A stretch of 64,000 nucleotides of DNA from Cricetomys ansorgei (lineage: Eukaryota; Chordata; Mammalia; Rodentia; Nesomyidae): positions 5,643,501-5,707,500 of the forward strand of contig JAMJFZ010000711.1 in assembly GCA_026225945.1 (NCBI GenBank), given 5' to 3'. Numbering within the stretch: the stretch's first letter is position 1; every line of letters begins with the position of its first letter. The notes under the pieces were generated by a model. That model saw only the letters and a program-made list of their open reading frames with translations. It had not been told where the DNA came from and made no database searches. A program made the translations under genes and the position numbers. This document shows, piece after piece, positions 1 to 11,378 of the stretch.

Positions 1-60
1 ACAGAGTGAGTTCCAGGACAGCCAGAGTTACAACAGAGAAACCCTGTCTCGGACCCCTCC
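1..60 (+). repeat. B1 SINE, 3' part, cut by the window edge
   Basis: The first 60 bases carry the right half of a B1 (7SL-derived) SINE: GAGTGAGTTCCAGGACAGCC followed by the AACCCTGTCTC end. The left half lies outside the window. The same core recurs in the B1 copies at 26, 42 and 45 kb, so the identification rests on in-window matches as well as on the known family. Confidence 0.9.
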
Positions 61-109
61 CTCCCAAAGAAGAACTTCTGTGTGGGAGATTCACACATAC
101 ACATATCAA

Positions 110-725
110 GTTTTTATCAAGTTCACTTCCATTTTTTCTCCTTCGATTCCCCTTCAGCCTCCATCATTTTCCCTCCCATCTTTATGTACTCTTTTTGTAA
201 CCTACTTTTTCATTTAGTGTTGATTGTATGTGCGTGAGTATAGGGCTCTGTATTAGAGACTGCACCTCTGAAGAAAACTGATTCTCTATACCTCATCAGT
301 CACCATTTGCCAATAGCTTTTCAACTAAGGATGGGACCTTATGAGTCCTTTCTCATCTATGATAGGAATTTGGCTGGTTTGATCTTTTGTAGGTCTTATG
401 CATACCTTCACAGGCACTGTGTAGAAAGTGTAGAATGTGTACAATGGCCCTGTCATGTTCAGCAAATTATTGTTTCCTTGGATACTATCTCTGGCTCCTA
501 CCATCATTCCACTCCATCTACCTTTATGATCTCTGATCTTTGTGGGGAAGGGTTGTGATATAGATTTCCCATTTAGAGCTTAGCTCTTTACAGTTTCTTC
601 TTCTCTGTAAATTGACTAGTTGTGGGCCTCTGAATATATATCTTCATTGACATCTAAAAGAAGCTTCTCTGATGAAGGTCGATAGATGAGCTGATATGTG
701 GGTATAAAGATAATTTAGGGCCCAT
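110..725 (-). mobile_element. L1 3'-UTR fragment (rodent Lx-like), antisense
   Basis: This stretch aligns by eye with the antisense L1 3'-UTR at 10463-11160. Shared blocks include AAGGATGGGA, TTTGGCTGG..TTGATCTT, GTCATGTyCAG, CCCATTTAGAGCTTAG and AAAAGAAGCTTCTCTGA, in the same order and spacing. No ORF2 coding part is visible. Short open frames inside it are accidental. The subfamily name is from memory. Confidence 0.7.
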
Positions 726-1285
726 TTTATTGCTATGTCTAGTTTGTAGAATAGTAATATTAATTTTCCTCCTAGTGCCTATATTCTACCTACCTCTGGG
801 TTTTGAGTCTGGTTAATAGTACCGGGAATGAGTTCCCTCTTGAGGAACATTTTAAAAATCAAATTAAAAGTGGTTGTGTACACTCGTTACATTTGTGTTA
901 TTGTTGTGTCAGTGTGCATATATTACAAAGACATTCATTACTATAGCTTACAAAGTACAAAGCTGGGTTGATTATTTTTCTCTTCTGGTAGTGTGCATCA
1001 AACTTTTAAGTATATAAAAGCTAGCCAATGAGCATGAAGCTTCCAGGTCAGTACCAGTTTGATTGCTCTAGGTTCTTTGATTCAACTATGTGGCATCTTT
1101 AGAAATAGGATATTATCATCAAGATCTTCAGGGTACCCAAGAATGTAGCAATAGCCTGTAATGTTTAGGAACAATGTCTGATGAACAATTTGAAAAGAAA
1201 TAACCCACACTTGGGACTATGCTTTTTATTGGTGATAGTCTATAATGTTTGAGAAAGACACTGTCTTCCTGCTATGAGGTAACTC
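726..1285. other. No gene seen; possible continuation of old L1 sequence
   Basis: AT-rich sequence with no open frame of note and no repeat I can name with confidence. It may belong to the flanking L1 remnants, but I could not match it to another copy in the window. Confidence 0.4.
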
Positions 1286-1565
1286 CATTTAAATTCCTTA
1301 TTATGTTTACGGATATATTTTAGAATGCTTCTACAATACTAAGTTTCCATATGACTTTTTAAAAGGTCTTTAATATCAGTTATCCCTCTCCATACTCCCT
1401 CTGCTATATTGCCTTTCTCACTTAGCTTATCTCTATTTGTTCCATTTTTCCCCTTTCCTCTATTATACAATCTACATTTTATCCCTTTCTCTTAAAATCT
1501 CCCATCATGACCTCTTACTAGTTCTTTATATAATTTTATTTGGCAATTATACCTTACAAAGTAGG
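1286..1565 (+). mobile_element. L1 3'-region fragment matching the copy at 32.3 kb
   Basis: Homologous by eye to 32336-32610 in the same orientation. Both contain ATTTAAATTC, then GCTTCTAyA.TA.TA.GTTTCC, a pyrimidine-rich run with CTCCAyACwyTC, and TTTCTAGTT/TTACTAGTT followed by TTTTATTTGG-like sequence. The 32.3-kb copy continues into an L1 3' end, so this is inferred to be the same part of L1. It points the opposite way to the L1 piece at 110-725, so it is a separate insertion or an inverted segment. Confidence 0.6.
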
Positions 1566-3009
1566 GCATAAGCAGAAACAAAACCAATCTAGTCAGTTAT
1601 TGAAAGATGGATAATTAGTTTATGAAATGGGTCAAAAGCTATATCATATTCTGAAGTCACAAAGATAAATAAAATATGTTTTTGGTACTAAGCATATTGC
1701 ATTTAAATAAGACATGAAGTGAAACAGTTAAAAAAGTTTATAAATGAGAAAATCAACTAACTTAAACCCTACTATAGGAAACATAAAGGTGCCTTTAAAA
1801 TAAGTTCAGTTATATGAAAAATGCAGAGAAACTAGAAGAAAGCAAACATACTAACAAGTAACAGCATCTGCTTTTAAATTGTACATGTGTTTGCTTGTTT
1901 TGATTCCTTGTGTTTTCCAGGCTTTTAAAAAGCTTTCTGACAGGTGGATTCATTTTTACCATAAGGTGACCTTTTCCTTTTTTCACATTGTAGATGTATA
2001 TTTGGTCATAATTTTCTTTATATTTGAATCACATTCATAGAATGGTTTGGTTTTGTTAAGTGCCTTGTCAAATCCCACACTTTAGACAGTAATATCCCTG
2101 ATGGGATCAATCAAATATTCTTGATTTGCATCTTTTATAAGGTCTAGGAGAATGAACTGTCTATGTTTTTTAAATTCATTACAATTATCAAACTTATAAT
2201 AATGTTACTAAAATATAAAAGGTTAATAATTTTTGTATTTAAAGCTGGAGAATTCTTAATGTACTTCTAAATTTATAATATGCAAAATTATCTTTAACAA
2301 CCAATTAACTTATAATTCATTCAATAGTTCTCACATTTTGAATACAAATAGATTTATTTAAATGCATGAACTCCCGTTTACTGGCTGGATAGTTGTCACT
2401 GCTTTGTTCTTCATTGTGAACTCTAAAAATATATTTTAACAAACACTTATTTTGTATTTAGAAAGCATACTGTAGAACAAATAATGAGGCAAGATTGCAT
2501 TATTGAGAGTAGGTAGATTTGCATTTTTTTTTCCTTTGGGGTAGAAATAAACTATTTTCTCTTTTTCTAAAACCATCAAAGACAAGTAAGCATCAAATTC
2601 AGAATGTGAAGAGAATCCATATGTGCCAGTCCATAGAAATTTCTAGAAATAAATGGAGGTGAGTATGAACAGTTTCATAGAGTCCAGAGAAAAAATGAAA
2701 TCAAGTTTGCACAGGCACAAAGAAGATGGTGTTCCTTCTGAAAGACTCCATCCATGATTGCACACATGTCTCCCTGGCCATGTCTCCCTGGAGAACTTTC
2801 CTAAGAATTTCTTATCAGTGATGAAGAGTGTGACATTGAAGCTGGAATGCCTGAACTGTTGTATGTGTGGTATGGTGTATACATATATGCTTGGATATGC
2901 ATGAATGTTACTAAATTTTCTTTAATATAACACCTGAAATGTTCACATTCCATTATACTTTTCACACTGTCAAGAGAGGAACAAAAATGCCCTTCCAAAT
3001 AAAAAGGAA
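1566..3009. other. Unique AT-rich DNA, no gene seen
   Basis: No open frame beyond chance length, no splice-framed exon and no repeat I can name. Several short runs of A or T only. Confidence 0.5.
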
Positions 3010-3155
3010 TCCTAGAGTTAAACTTTAGCTTTGCCCCTTACTTTCTGTGATTAGCCCGATTTCCACAATCTGTTTCAACTTTCTTCTCTTAAAATGGACT
3101 TTATGCGCTTATACTTGTCCTTCATTTAGACTGCTTTGATGACTAAATGTGACAC
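3010..3155 (+). repeat. MIR-like ancient SINE remnant
   Basis: The order of blocks follows the MIR core: TTTGCCCCTTACTTTCTGTG, then TTTCAACTTTCTTCTCTTAAAATGG, then TGATGACTAAATG. These correspond to the MIR parts near 'cacttactagctgtgtgacc', 'cctcatctgtaaaatggg' and 'gaggattaaatga'. It is strongly diverged, as expected for a repeat older than placental mammals. Edges are approximate. Confidence 0.5.
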
Positions 3156-4386
3156 AGATAACAAGATTTGAATCTATTAAAAAGCTTGAAAAAAAATCAC
3201 AAAATTTTACTTTTCTTTCACTAGTTGCTAAGCTGCATTCCTTGGCTAAATACTCATTCACTTTCTTAAAACAGTTAAGATTCGGCTCATTAAAGTAAAA
3301 AACAAGACATTTTTTTCTTACTGGAGATGAGAGATACTAAATAGTCTTTTAAATATTTCATGCTGTAAAGGGAAAAGCATATGGAGCAGTGGATTGGGCC
3401 TTCATACAGCCTGTCTGCTCATTTTAAAATGGTAAGTTCAATCCTGTTTTTGTCAGTGATCAGAATGACCTGTTACCTTGACAGTGACAGAATCCAGAGC
3501 ATTATCACAGGGAGGATAATGTCTTAGAATAATCACAGGCATCCATTGATGGAGTGCTGAGCACTCCCTCTGCCTGAGACAAAAGCTATATACAGCAGCT
3601 GGAATTCAGAGCAAAGGCAGAGTGTCCAGCAGGTGTTTCCACCATACCACATAGCTGCAGAACAGCATGGTTCCTCTTGATAACAGATTATACAAAAGCC
3701 TCTTTCCCTCTGGGAGAATAGCTTAGATACAAAGCAAAGCAGATAAAGAAAGGCAGGTCTCTTCTAAGACAGCTCAGGAACGCCTCAATATGCCTGGATT
3801 ACTTCCACCACAAACAAGAAAACTTAGATTCTGTGTGGCCAAACACCAGAGATCTATCTACCTTTGTTTTGGTAGACAAAATTCATTTTGTATCACTTCA
3901 GCTTTTGGCTTCAATGCTGTGGGGATTTTTGTGGCAGTGTCAGTATTTTTAAACCTCTGTTTGAAGAAAAGATGACATGACTGTGGCTTTTATTTGCTAT
4001 ATTGAATTCTACATGGTCAGACGTGAGAATCCAGCAAAAACACAACATGTATATAGGGAAATCCTTTCTCAGTCTTTCCCTTCAGTTAGCAGGGTATCTG
4101 AATCACCCACCAATTACTTTTTGCTCTCAGATTTCCCATTCAAAGCAGCAAGCACTACCATTCCATCTTTCTCCCATGGCCTGTTTTAAAGACTATAAAT
4201 GATTCGGTTAGCCTGCAATACAAAATACTTCCTTTAATATATTTAAAAACGACTCCAGGAAACAAGATTTAAGTGCCGGGTTGGAGGTAGGTGTGGGTTT
4301 CTACCTCCACATGGATTACATGCCTCCTCATTTGTAAACTGTATAACAGTGCATCTGTAAAAGGTTGTGAGGTGAAATGTAGTTTT
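3156..4386. other. Unique DNA, no gene seen
   Basis: Contains three overlapping short open frames between 3790 and 4202 (61-70 codons). None has a recognisable domain, signal or splice context. The stretch 3380-3780 is less AT-rich than its surroundings but shows no repeat I know. Confidence 0.45.
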
Positions 4387-4391
4387 GTATG
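4387..4391. repeat. Target-site duplication of the MaLR LTR, left copy
   Basis: GTATG here and again at 5116-5120, immediately flanking the LTR. Confidence 0.8.
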
Positions 4392-5115
4392 TGTGGTGGT
4401 TTAAATAAGAATGGCCCCATAGGCTCATATACTTAAATGCTTACTCATCAAGGAATGGCACTTCTTGAGAAGGATTAGAAAATGTGACCTTGTTGGAGTA
4501 GGTGTGGTTTTGTTTGAGGAGTTATGTCATTGTGGTATGTTGTGGAAGTTTATTTTTAGTTGTGTTTAAAATAATTGTATGCACTGTTGGGTGAAAGACT
4601 ATCTAGGCCTTGGCATTTTGTACTGTCTGCAGGTGTTGGATTTATGTGGGGGATGTTTGATTGCACATGATCTGCATGTGCTATCAGAACACCTGAGGAG
4701 TTCTGAATCAATAAAACACCTGAGCTCAGACGCTCAGGGTTCCACTGTCCTGTATGGTGTTTGCCATGATGGTGGTTCCCTCTGCTAAATTCTAACATGG
4801 TGTGCATGTATGAATATGCCTTCCATCTTTTCCTTACTGAGCTGCCATGGTAAGCATACTATACAGGGATAGGCTTTGAGGTTTCAAAAGCCCATGCCAG
4901 GCCCAGTATCACTCTCTTCCTGCTGCCTGCTGATATGGTTATAGAATTTTCTATTTCTTCTCCAACACCATGTCTACCTGTGTGCCACCATGCTTCCTAT
5001 CATGATGATAATAGACTCAACCTCTAAATCTGTCAGCAAGCCCCAGTTAAATGCTTCCTTTTATAAGAGTTGCTTTGGTTATGGTGTTTCTTCTCAGCAA
5101 TAAAACACTAGAACA
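4392..5115 (+). mobile_element. MaLR (ORR1-type) solo LTR, split by a nested LTR
   Basis: A rodent MaLR LTR of ORR1 type. It starts TGTGGTGGTTTAAATA and ends ACACTAGAACA. It contains the usual GGCTTTGAGGTTTCAAAAGC, CCATGCCAGGCCCAG, CCCCAGTTAAATGCTTCCTT and TTTATAAGAGTTGC blocks. The 5 bases before it (4387-4391, GTATG) are repeated exactly after it (5116-5120), a perfect 5-bp target-site duplication typical of ERVL/MaLR. Without the nested insert at 4538-4865 and its duplicated target bases the LTR is about 390 bp. No internal region remains, so it is a solo LTR. Confidence 0.88.
4538..4865 (+). mobile_element. Solo ERVK-type LTR nested in the MaLR LTR
   Basis: About 328 bp, starting TGTTGTGGAAGTTTATTTTT and ending CATACTATACA. 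It interrupts the MaLR LTR between GTCATTGTGGTA and GGGATAGGCTTTG. It is the same family as the two LTRs at 46596-46928 and 47837 to about 48173, sharing CTTGGCATTTTGTA, TGTCTGCAGGTGTTGGATTT, TCAATAAAA and GGTTCCCTCTGCT. AATAAA at 4710-4715 is the likely poly(A) signal. The flanking six bases (GTGGTA at 4532-4537, GGGATA at 4866-4871) agree at 4 of 6 positions, consistent with a decayed 6-bp duplication as made by class II (ERVK) integrases. The ERVK assignment is inferred from that and from the primer site of the paired element. Confidence 0.78.
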
Positions 5116-5120
5116 GTATG

Positions 5121-5689
5121 AAGAGGGCTAGATCTTGTCCCCCGTCACACGAACTTTTAACACAGCTTTCACACTAGAGTATACTTTCAGAACAAGACAT
5201 TGTCCAGTATGCATATGCTCTACCCATATTGCCTAGAGTAGTGTAACCAATACTTAAAATAGTAGGATATTTACTAGAATGATAGAGTAGTGTGTTAAAT
5301 CTCAGTAACTGTTTTGCAGAATTAGTGATGAAAATAGATGGATAATCTCCACAAAACTCCCACATCATTTCCTGTCTCTCACCTCCTCTATAACATCGGC
5401 TCCAGGGCCACCCGGATTGTCACTGAACTCACTAGTCACTCACTATTTGAAACATAGCTAAGTTTCTATGCAGCATGAAGTTTTTCACTAATAATACATG
5501 TATGATGACAATATTATTCCTTGTATAAGGTTGTGATGATTAAGTTAGTACGAGTGGAAGCTTAGTGTAGTAAATAATCACATTAAGAACACTGTGGAAG
5601 CAGCTACTTTTCTAATCTGACTTTCTTGGAACTTTTTTCGTTATAGCATTCATAGATTTTTTGTTTATTTTTTATTAGTCTTAAGTAAT
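5121..5689. other. Unique AT-rich DNA, no gene seen
   Basis: No open frame or repeat that I can support. Confidence 0.5.
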
Positions 5690-5925
5690 TTTTCTTTTAT
5701 TTTTTGAGATTAATATATTTATATCACTCTACCCTTCCTTTTCATCTCCTCGAACCCTCCTATATTCCCCTCCTTGCTCTCCTTCAAATCGGTGACTGCT
5801 TTTCACTAATTGTTATTGCATGTATATATGTATATGCATATACATATATATTCCTAAAATTAACCTGTTCAGTCTGCATAATGTTACTTATATGTATGTT
5901 TTCAGGGTTAACTACCTGCCATTGA
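5690..5925 (-). mobile_element. L1 3'-UTR fragment, antisense
   Basis: Matches by eye the antisense L1 copies at 19745-19950 and 58405-58740. Shared blocks include CTTGCTCTCCTTCAAAT, TTTAATTGTTATyA, the TATATATTCCTAAA run, AACCTGTTCAGTCTG and TATGTATGTTTTCAGGG. Similarity stops at about 5925, where the sequence leaves the family. Confidence 0.75.
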
Positions 5926-6384
5926 CAGCTTGGGGAACAATGCAGATGCGGGGGAGGACAGATTGTAAGAGCTAGGGTCTGTTGTTAACTGTCTCCTAGT
6001 AATAGGAAACATTCTTAGCATTTTGTATCTTAGATGGAATTTTTGTCTGGTTTGTCATGACTCTGAGTTGTTCACTTTTATTTTGCCAAACCAAACTATG
6101 AGTCTGCAATGTATTAATACACGATCTTCTCCTGCTTAAACCCCTAAATCCCCCTAAAGTGGCCTGCAGATCATACTGTTATGCCAGCACCTTCCACCTA
6201 CAGACTCCTCATTTTGGTGTCACTGAATTACTTCCTCTTATGACTCAGACTTGTATGTACTTTTGAGTTCTTCATAAGTAACCTATGACAAAAACTATCT
6301 CATATCAGATAGATTGTGCCCATTTTGTACAATGATATGAAACTGTCGATACCACTCTATGTGCCTACATTATAAGATTAGATA
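5926..6384. other. Unique DNA, no gene seen
   Basis: Nothing recognised. It may contain more decayed L1 at its left edge. Confidence 0.45.
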
Positions 6385-6560
6385 TGTTTCCTTTGACCTT
6401 GGGCACATTACTTATCATTCTATCTCCATTTCACTGTTGTGAAGTAAGGACAACAGTAGGAACCTATTGCAGTTTCCATGTTTCCTGTATTTTGTGAATC
6501 ATTTCATGTAATGGGAAGCCTGAGGCAATGCTTGAATCCTAGCAAGCATTTGGTAAGTCT
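6385..6560 (+). repeat. MIR SINE remnant
   Basis: CCTTTGACCTTGGGCACATTACTTATC fits the MIR 'tgaccttgggcaagttactta' core. It is followed at the right distance by GTGAAGTAAGGACAACAGTAGGAACC, GAATCATTTCATGTAATG and TAGCAAGCATTTGGTAAG, which follow the MIR 3' part ('aatgagttaatacatgtaaagc', 'gcacatagtaagc'). Confidence 0.65.
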
Positions 6561-6879
6561 TACCTAATATTTCTCCAGTTATTGTTGAAATTGAAGGTGT
6601 TCTCTAAAACCTAATTCAAATGTTAGGTGATTGTATGTTGGCTAAGAACTCAGATAGGTACATGTTTTACATTTGACAAGTACACTGTGGATTCTGATTG
6701 TTAAAAATTTGATGTATAGTCATGATGATTAATTAATTTTCCATGTACAAATTGTGTGTTGGGAACTTATCTGCAAGCACAGAGAAAATATTTGAACCCT
6801 GAATCCTGATTTAACAATTATCAGTGGTTTCCCGTGTATTTAAAATATTTTGAATCCATCAGCATCTTCATATTTTTCA

Positions 6880-6923
6880 TCTCTCTCTTTCTCTCTTTCT
6901 CTCTTCTCTCTCTCTCTCTCTCC
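6880..6923. repeat. CT-rich simple repeat
   Basis: An almost pure CT/TTTC run. It produces two artefactual serine/leucine-rich open frames on the + strand. Confidence 0.9.
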
Positions 6924-9900
6924 TTCCTGTGTGTGCTCTTTCTCTCATTATATTATTTTTATAAGAATGAATCTTCATATGAGTGGTTTTCTCTTCCTGG
7001 AATCTCTGACCATTTGGGTCTTTACACAGAAGTGCAGGATAACTATACATATTAAAAATTGCATTGCCATTATTTTTATAATGTTCTCATGTTTCAGTAT
7101 ATGTCTATTATCCCAGAGAAAATTTGATAGCCTGTGTTAGAATTACTGCAATATCTACAATAGCCCATGGACTTATATATACATACATGTCTAATAAATG
7201 TTTATTAAAATAGAGTGTGTTTTCAAGGTTGGTTCAGTCAATGATATGAAAGATTGTTGAGGCACAAGTTCTTTAATTAACATGCAATAGAAGAGCATGA
7301 TTGTTGTAGAATCTACTGAATAATTTGGCACTAAGGTAATTCTCTGAGTATAAAATTATCTCAGATGTCTAAAATTTGATCAAAATAAAAAATGAGTTAA
7401 AAATTTAAATTCAGAAATGGGGTATAAATGACTCATACATTTATCATGAGACAAAGTCTGAATACAATGATTTTTAAGGTACTTTGGGGCTCGCACTTGG
7501 TTACAGGACATGAAAACAGTAAGAAATAGATATCAGTAAGTACTGGGCTAGAGAAAAAGACACTCTGCTTTAGGAGCTCAAGTGAGGGTGAGACTTGGAG
7601 ACAGGTATAAGAGGCAGTGTGCCATGTGTTTGTAGAGGCAGTTTTTAACACTGATAATCCACATGGCCAACCTGGGGCCTTGGCTTGGTATAAGGGGCAA
7701 TGGGCCAGCTCTGCTGGCAGAACTCTCTCTCTAGGCCCACTCAATCACACAGTCGAGGGCTACTGGCCACTGTCACAGTATCAGAGTTCTACAAACCAAA
7801 ATCTGGACCAACTCTGTCAGTTTTCATCTTCTCCTGGGAAAATATAAGTAGGGAATATTAAAATAGGCCAGTTCCTGAACACAACACAGAGGAGGCTCTC
7901 CTGTTTTGTGCATGTTTTTCTTCCTTGTTCAATATTTGCCTTTTAGCTATTGTGTGATTCTTCACAAGTGTTCCTTGAATAAAAATAATGAGCCTGTAAA
8001 TACCATTGCCATAGTTTTTATAGTAACATTTTTAAAGATTGCATGTGTTTTATGCATTTACCCATGGAACATATATTAAGAACTCACTCAGTTTTGTAGT
8101 TAGGAAGTTAGCAAGTCAGGACATTCTAAATTTTATTGTCTTTTCTTGTCCTAGAGTCCAAGTGTCCAAAAGTAACATCAATTTTGTCTTATAAATGCCT
8201 AACACATCTCTTTTCTGCACCAAAGCCCAATTCATGTGTTTTTGTTTTTTTTTAATCACCTTCTATTTGAGACAAACAGCAAATGGCTTCCATGATTACT
8301 CTCTGGTCCTTACAGACCCCACCTTGAAACCCTCAGGAGATATATATTGGCACATGACAACCCAATTCTCATGCACATTCTTTTCACTGATTTTTTAAAC
8401 CTTTGTTCTTTATAATTGTACCTGTCTCTTCCATCCTAGATCTTTCTTTACTTCTACTCTTCATCCCTTAGATCCAAACAAGGATCATACTTTTGTTTTT
8501 CCTGTACTCATTAACTCCAATTTCTCAGCTTATTGCTCAGTCTTCAATGTGCTATTTTATTATTTTATACACCAGCTACTTTCATTTTCTAAAAAATGGA
8601 TGTTTTAGTTTATTTAAAAATATCCCCATTTAGCATGTTCTGTCCACTTTGGGAAGTGATAGGAACACAGTATTGTCAAACAGACAGCTGTCCCAGTTAT
8701 TGAAAGCTTGTGTCCTGGTTCCTGGCAAGGCACTTCCTTTTCTACCCTTGGTAATGGCCTCAAATTTCAGGAGGCAAGAGCATTTGCAGAAGTTCCTGCT
8801 ACTCTCAACTTCATGTGTTTTCAGAGACACCTAATGTGTTCCATAAAATGAGTAAGAATTCCATGTATCCTTTGCCTGAACTCACCTCTCTTGTAAGATT
8901 TGGCCATTTTAGCTGTAATTTGTTAGCCTGGTCTTGTCCTTGCTTGTTCTACCCAAACTTTGATCCCTATCCCATGCTTGATAATCTGGCCCTAGTCATC
9001 TGAGAATCTTGCATTGTATTTAGAAGTTCATAACTGATGCTTGGGCAAAAGTGCACAAACCATATGGTTTTTCTCTCACCCCTTTGAATACTTTTGCACG
9101 ATAGTTCAAAATTGTCTTAATTCTAAGTTGTCTTCAGATTGTGTGGGCAAATAAATTTACCACTATGAGATAGTACTTGTGATTCTGTGTGTGGATCTAT
9201 GAAATGCATCTAACCTTGCCTATGAGACTCTGTTTTGCTTAACTCTGGCTTCTTAGACAGGTACAAAACATTCACAATGCAGAAATCCCCAACATTGCAT
9301 CGCTATGGGCAATGTAATATATCTGAAGTATGGAGGACAGACAGACAGCCTACCCTTTTCACTGCCCTTTCTGTTATTAATAATCGCCGTGACTTTTCAA
9401 AACCTCACCCTTCTCTCTCTACCTTCTTCTCCCTGGAAGTGACCTGTCTCCTGTCTAATTAATGACCACAGTTTACAGACAGTGCAGCTGTCTACACATA
9501 TGGTTCATTACCCTTAAGGCAGAAAACGATGTAAGAGTTGAAGGTTTCTTTCTCAGGGTTCTGTGGGCAACCATGAAGGATGAAATCATTAACGTGACTT
9601 TTAACTAAGAAAGGGCTTTGTGGTCTTGCATCATCTTGCAGTTCAAGCACACATATGTATGACAGTACAGCTTTAAAATCATGGTTTATTGGCTTGCTTT
9701 TATAGCCAAATTTTCTTGGCGCCACAGACAACTGCAAAAACAACAATAAAATACTTTTCATTGTATTTGAGCTTTCTAAATGCCTTGCATTTGGGGTGAG
9801 CTAGCAACAATAAAATGGATTAATTGAAAAAGAAATTGTAGTTCTTTTCTAACAAGATTGTAGGCTGGCGATTACAGCAGTTAAGTGTGATATTTATACG

Positions 9901-10097
9901 CATGAAAAGGGCATTATCCAGTGCTTCCTGGAGTTTTTTTTTTTTTTAAATGATTCATGTGACACATCTTTATTGACACTATGTCATATTCTCTTCTAGG
10001 TAGTAGTCACTGACTCTGATGAAGGAGAAATATCTCCTGCCCTTTAAGATGAGATTTCTTTTATATTTGAGAACTAAAGTAAAAAATATTGCTTGTA
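6924..10097. other. Long unique stretch, no gene seen
   Basis: About 3.2 kb without a repeat I can name. Open frames of 60-103 codons (for example 7433-7744 on the minus strand and 9492-9761 minus) have no recognisable motif. The block 7480-7850 is relatively GC-rich and could be an unassigned repeat or a conserved element. A search is needed to decide. Confidence 0.45.
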
Positions 10098-10288
10098 GCC
10101 AGAGGAGGTGGCTCTGTGGGTAATATGCTTGCCTCAGAAACATAAGGATCTAGGCTTGGATCTGCAGCATTCACATACAAAAACTGGGAATGCCCACAAT
10201 CATCTGTAACCCCAGAAATGGAGGACAGATAAAGGTAGGTTCTTGGTACTCACTGGCTAGCCAGACTAGCCAAAATGGTACAGGTTCC
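10098..10288 (+). repeat. B4 / ID-B1 type composite SINE
   Basis: The left half is tRNA-like: GGAGGTGGCTCTGTGGGTAA..TGCTTGCCT with TTGGATCTGCAGC. The right half is a degenerate B1-like part: CTGGGAATGCCCACAATCATCTGTAACCCC, then CTCACTGGCTAGCCAGACTAGCC and TACAGGTTCC. This order of an ID-like head plus a B1-like tail is that of rodent B4-type SINEs. Confidence 0.72.
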
Positions 10289-10462
10289 TTGAGTTTATTT
10301 CTTCTCTTCCCGTTTGTGTATACCAGCTTATGAATATTAAATATTATACTAATTCATTTCCTGTATGCAGCACCTAAATCTATTTACTTTTACGCCCTCC
10401 ACTACTACTACTGTCTTATTCCCAACACTTGCTTTTAAGATTCTCAACCGCTCTACTTCTAA

Positions 10463-11161
10463 TTAAATTTTTTCTTCATTTATGAGTATTTCATACATAT
10501 ATACAATGAAATATGATTATACACCCACATTTCTCCCCTCTAACTCTTCTATGTTAACTCTAAGATGCTTCCTCCCAACTTCATGCTTTTTATTATTTTT
10601 GATAACACATGTGCTGCCCATGTATGTGTTTGTGAGACCATTCATTTGGGTGTGGGAAACCTACAAGAGACTACAACCTCTCCCAAAGAATGAATCTACT
10701 GTCACTAAAAACTACCCACTACCAATAACTCCTTGCTCAAGGATGGGAACTGGAGATGATATATCCTGTTTATGTTGGGATTTTGGCTGGCTTGATCTTA
10801 TGCAGGGTCTTGTGTAGGTAACCACAACTGCTGTGGGTTCATGATTACAACAGTCATGTCATATCCAGAAAAAACATTTTACAGCACTACTCTCTGTTTT
10901 CTGGCGCTTACATTCTTCCTGCTTCTTCCTCTGAGGTGTACACTAAACCTTGGTTGACAGTGAGGAGCTGATACAGATGTTCATTTAAGACTGAACACCG
11001 AGTCTCTTATTCTCAGTTCTTTGACTAGTATGTCTTTCCATTAATGATTGTAAACAAAAAAGAAGCTTCTCTGACTAAGTTAGAAAGCAGTACAATTTTT
11101 TGGGATAAGTACAAACATATAGAATGTAATTTGAAAAAAATGACCATTTATCAAAATGAAA
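10463..11161 (-). mobile_element. L1 3'-UTR fragment, antisense (left part)
   Basis: Antisense L1 3' end. The left side starts near the reversed A/T-rich L1 terminus (TTCATACATATATACAATGA). It continues through TGCAGGGTCTTGTGTAGGTAACC, GTCATGTCATATCCAGAAAA and AAAAAGAAGCTTCTCTGAC. The last blocks also occur in the copy at 110-725. The B1 at 11172-11368 interrupts it and L1-like sequence resumes afterwards. The 111-codon frame at 10482-10817 lies in this antisense UTR and is not a gene. Confidence 0.75.
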
Positions 11162-11171
11162 ATAGCAGGTT

Positions 11172-11368
11172 TTCTGGGTGGTGGTAGCTAACTCCTTTAA
11201 TTCCACCACTAGGGATGCAGAGACAAGCAGATCTCTGTGAGTTTGAGGTGAGCCCCATCTACAGAATAAGTTCCAGGACATCCAGAATTACAACAGAGAT
11301 GCCCCATCTTGAAAAATCCAAAAGAAAAAAAAGGAAGCGAAAAAAAGAAAGAAAAAGAAAACCAAAAC
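11172..11368 (+). repeat. B1 SINE with target-site duplication
   Basis: A full B1: head TCTGGGTGGTGGTAGCTAACTCCTTTAATTCC, middle CAGATCTCTGTGAGTTTGAGG, end AGTTCCAGGACATCC, and an A-rich tail with AAAGAAA interruptions. The ten bases ATAGCAGGTT occur at 11162-11171 and again at 11369-11378, a perfect target-site duplication. The open frames crossing it (11215-11574 plus, 11209-11412 minus) are translations of the SINE. Confidence 0.92.
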
Positions 11369-11378
11369 ATAGCAGGTT

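Noticed and set aside
10482..10817. 111-codon frame, +
   Set aside because: Lies wholly in antisense L1 3'-UTR.
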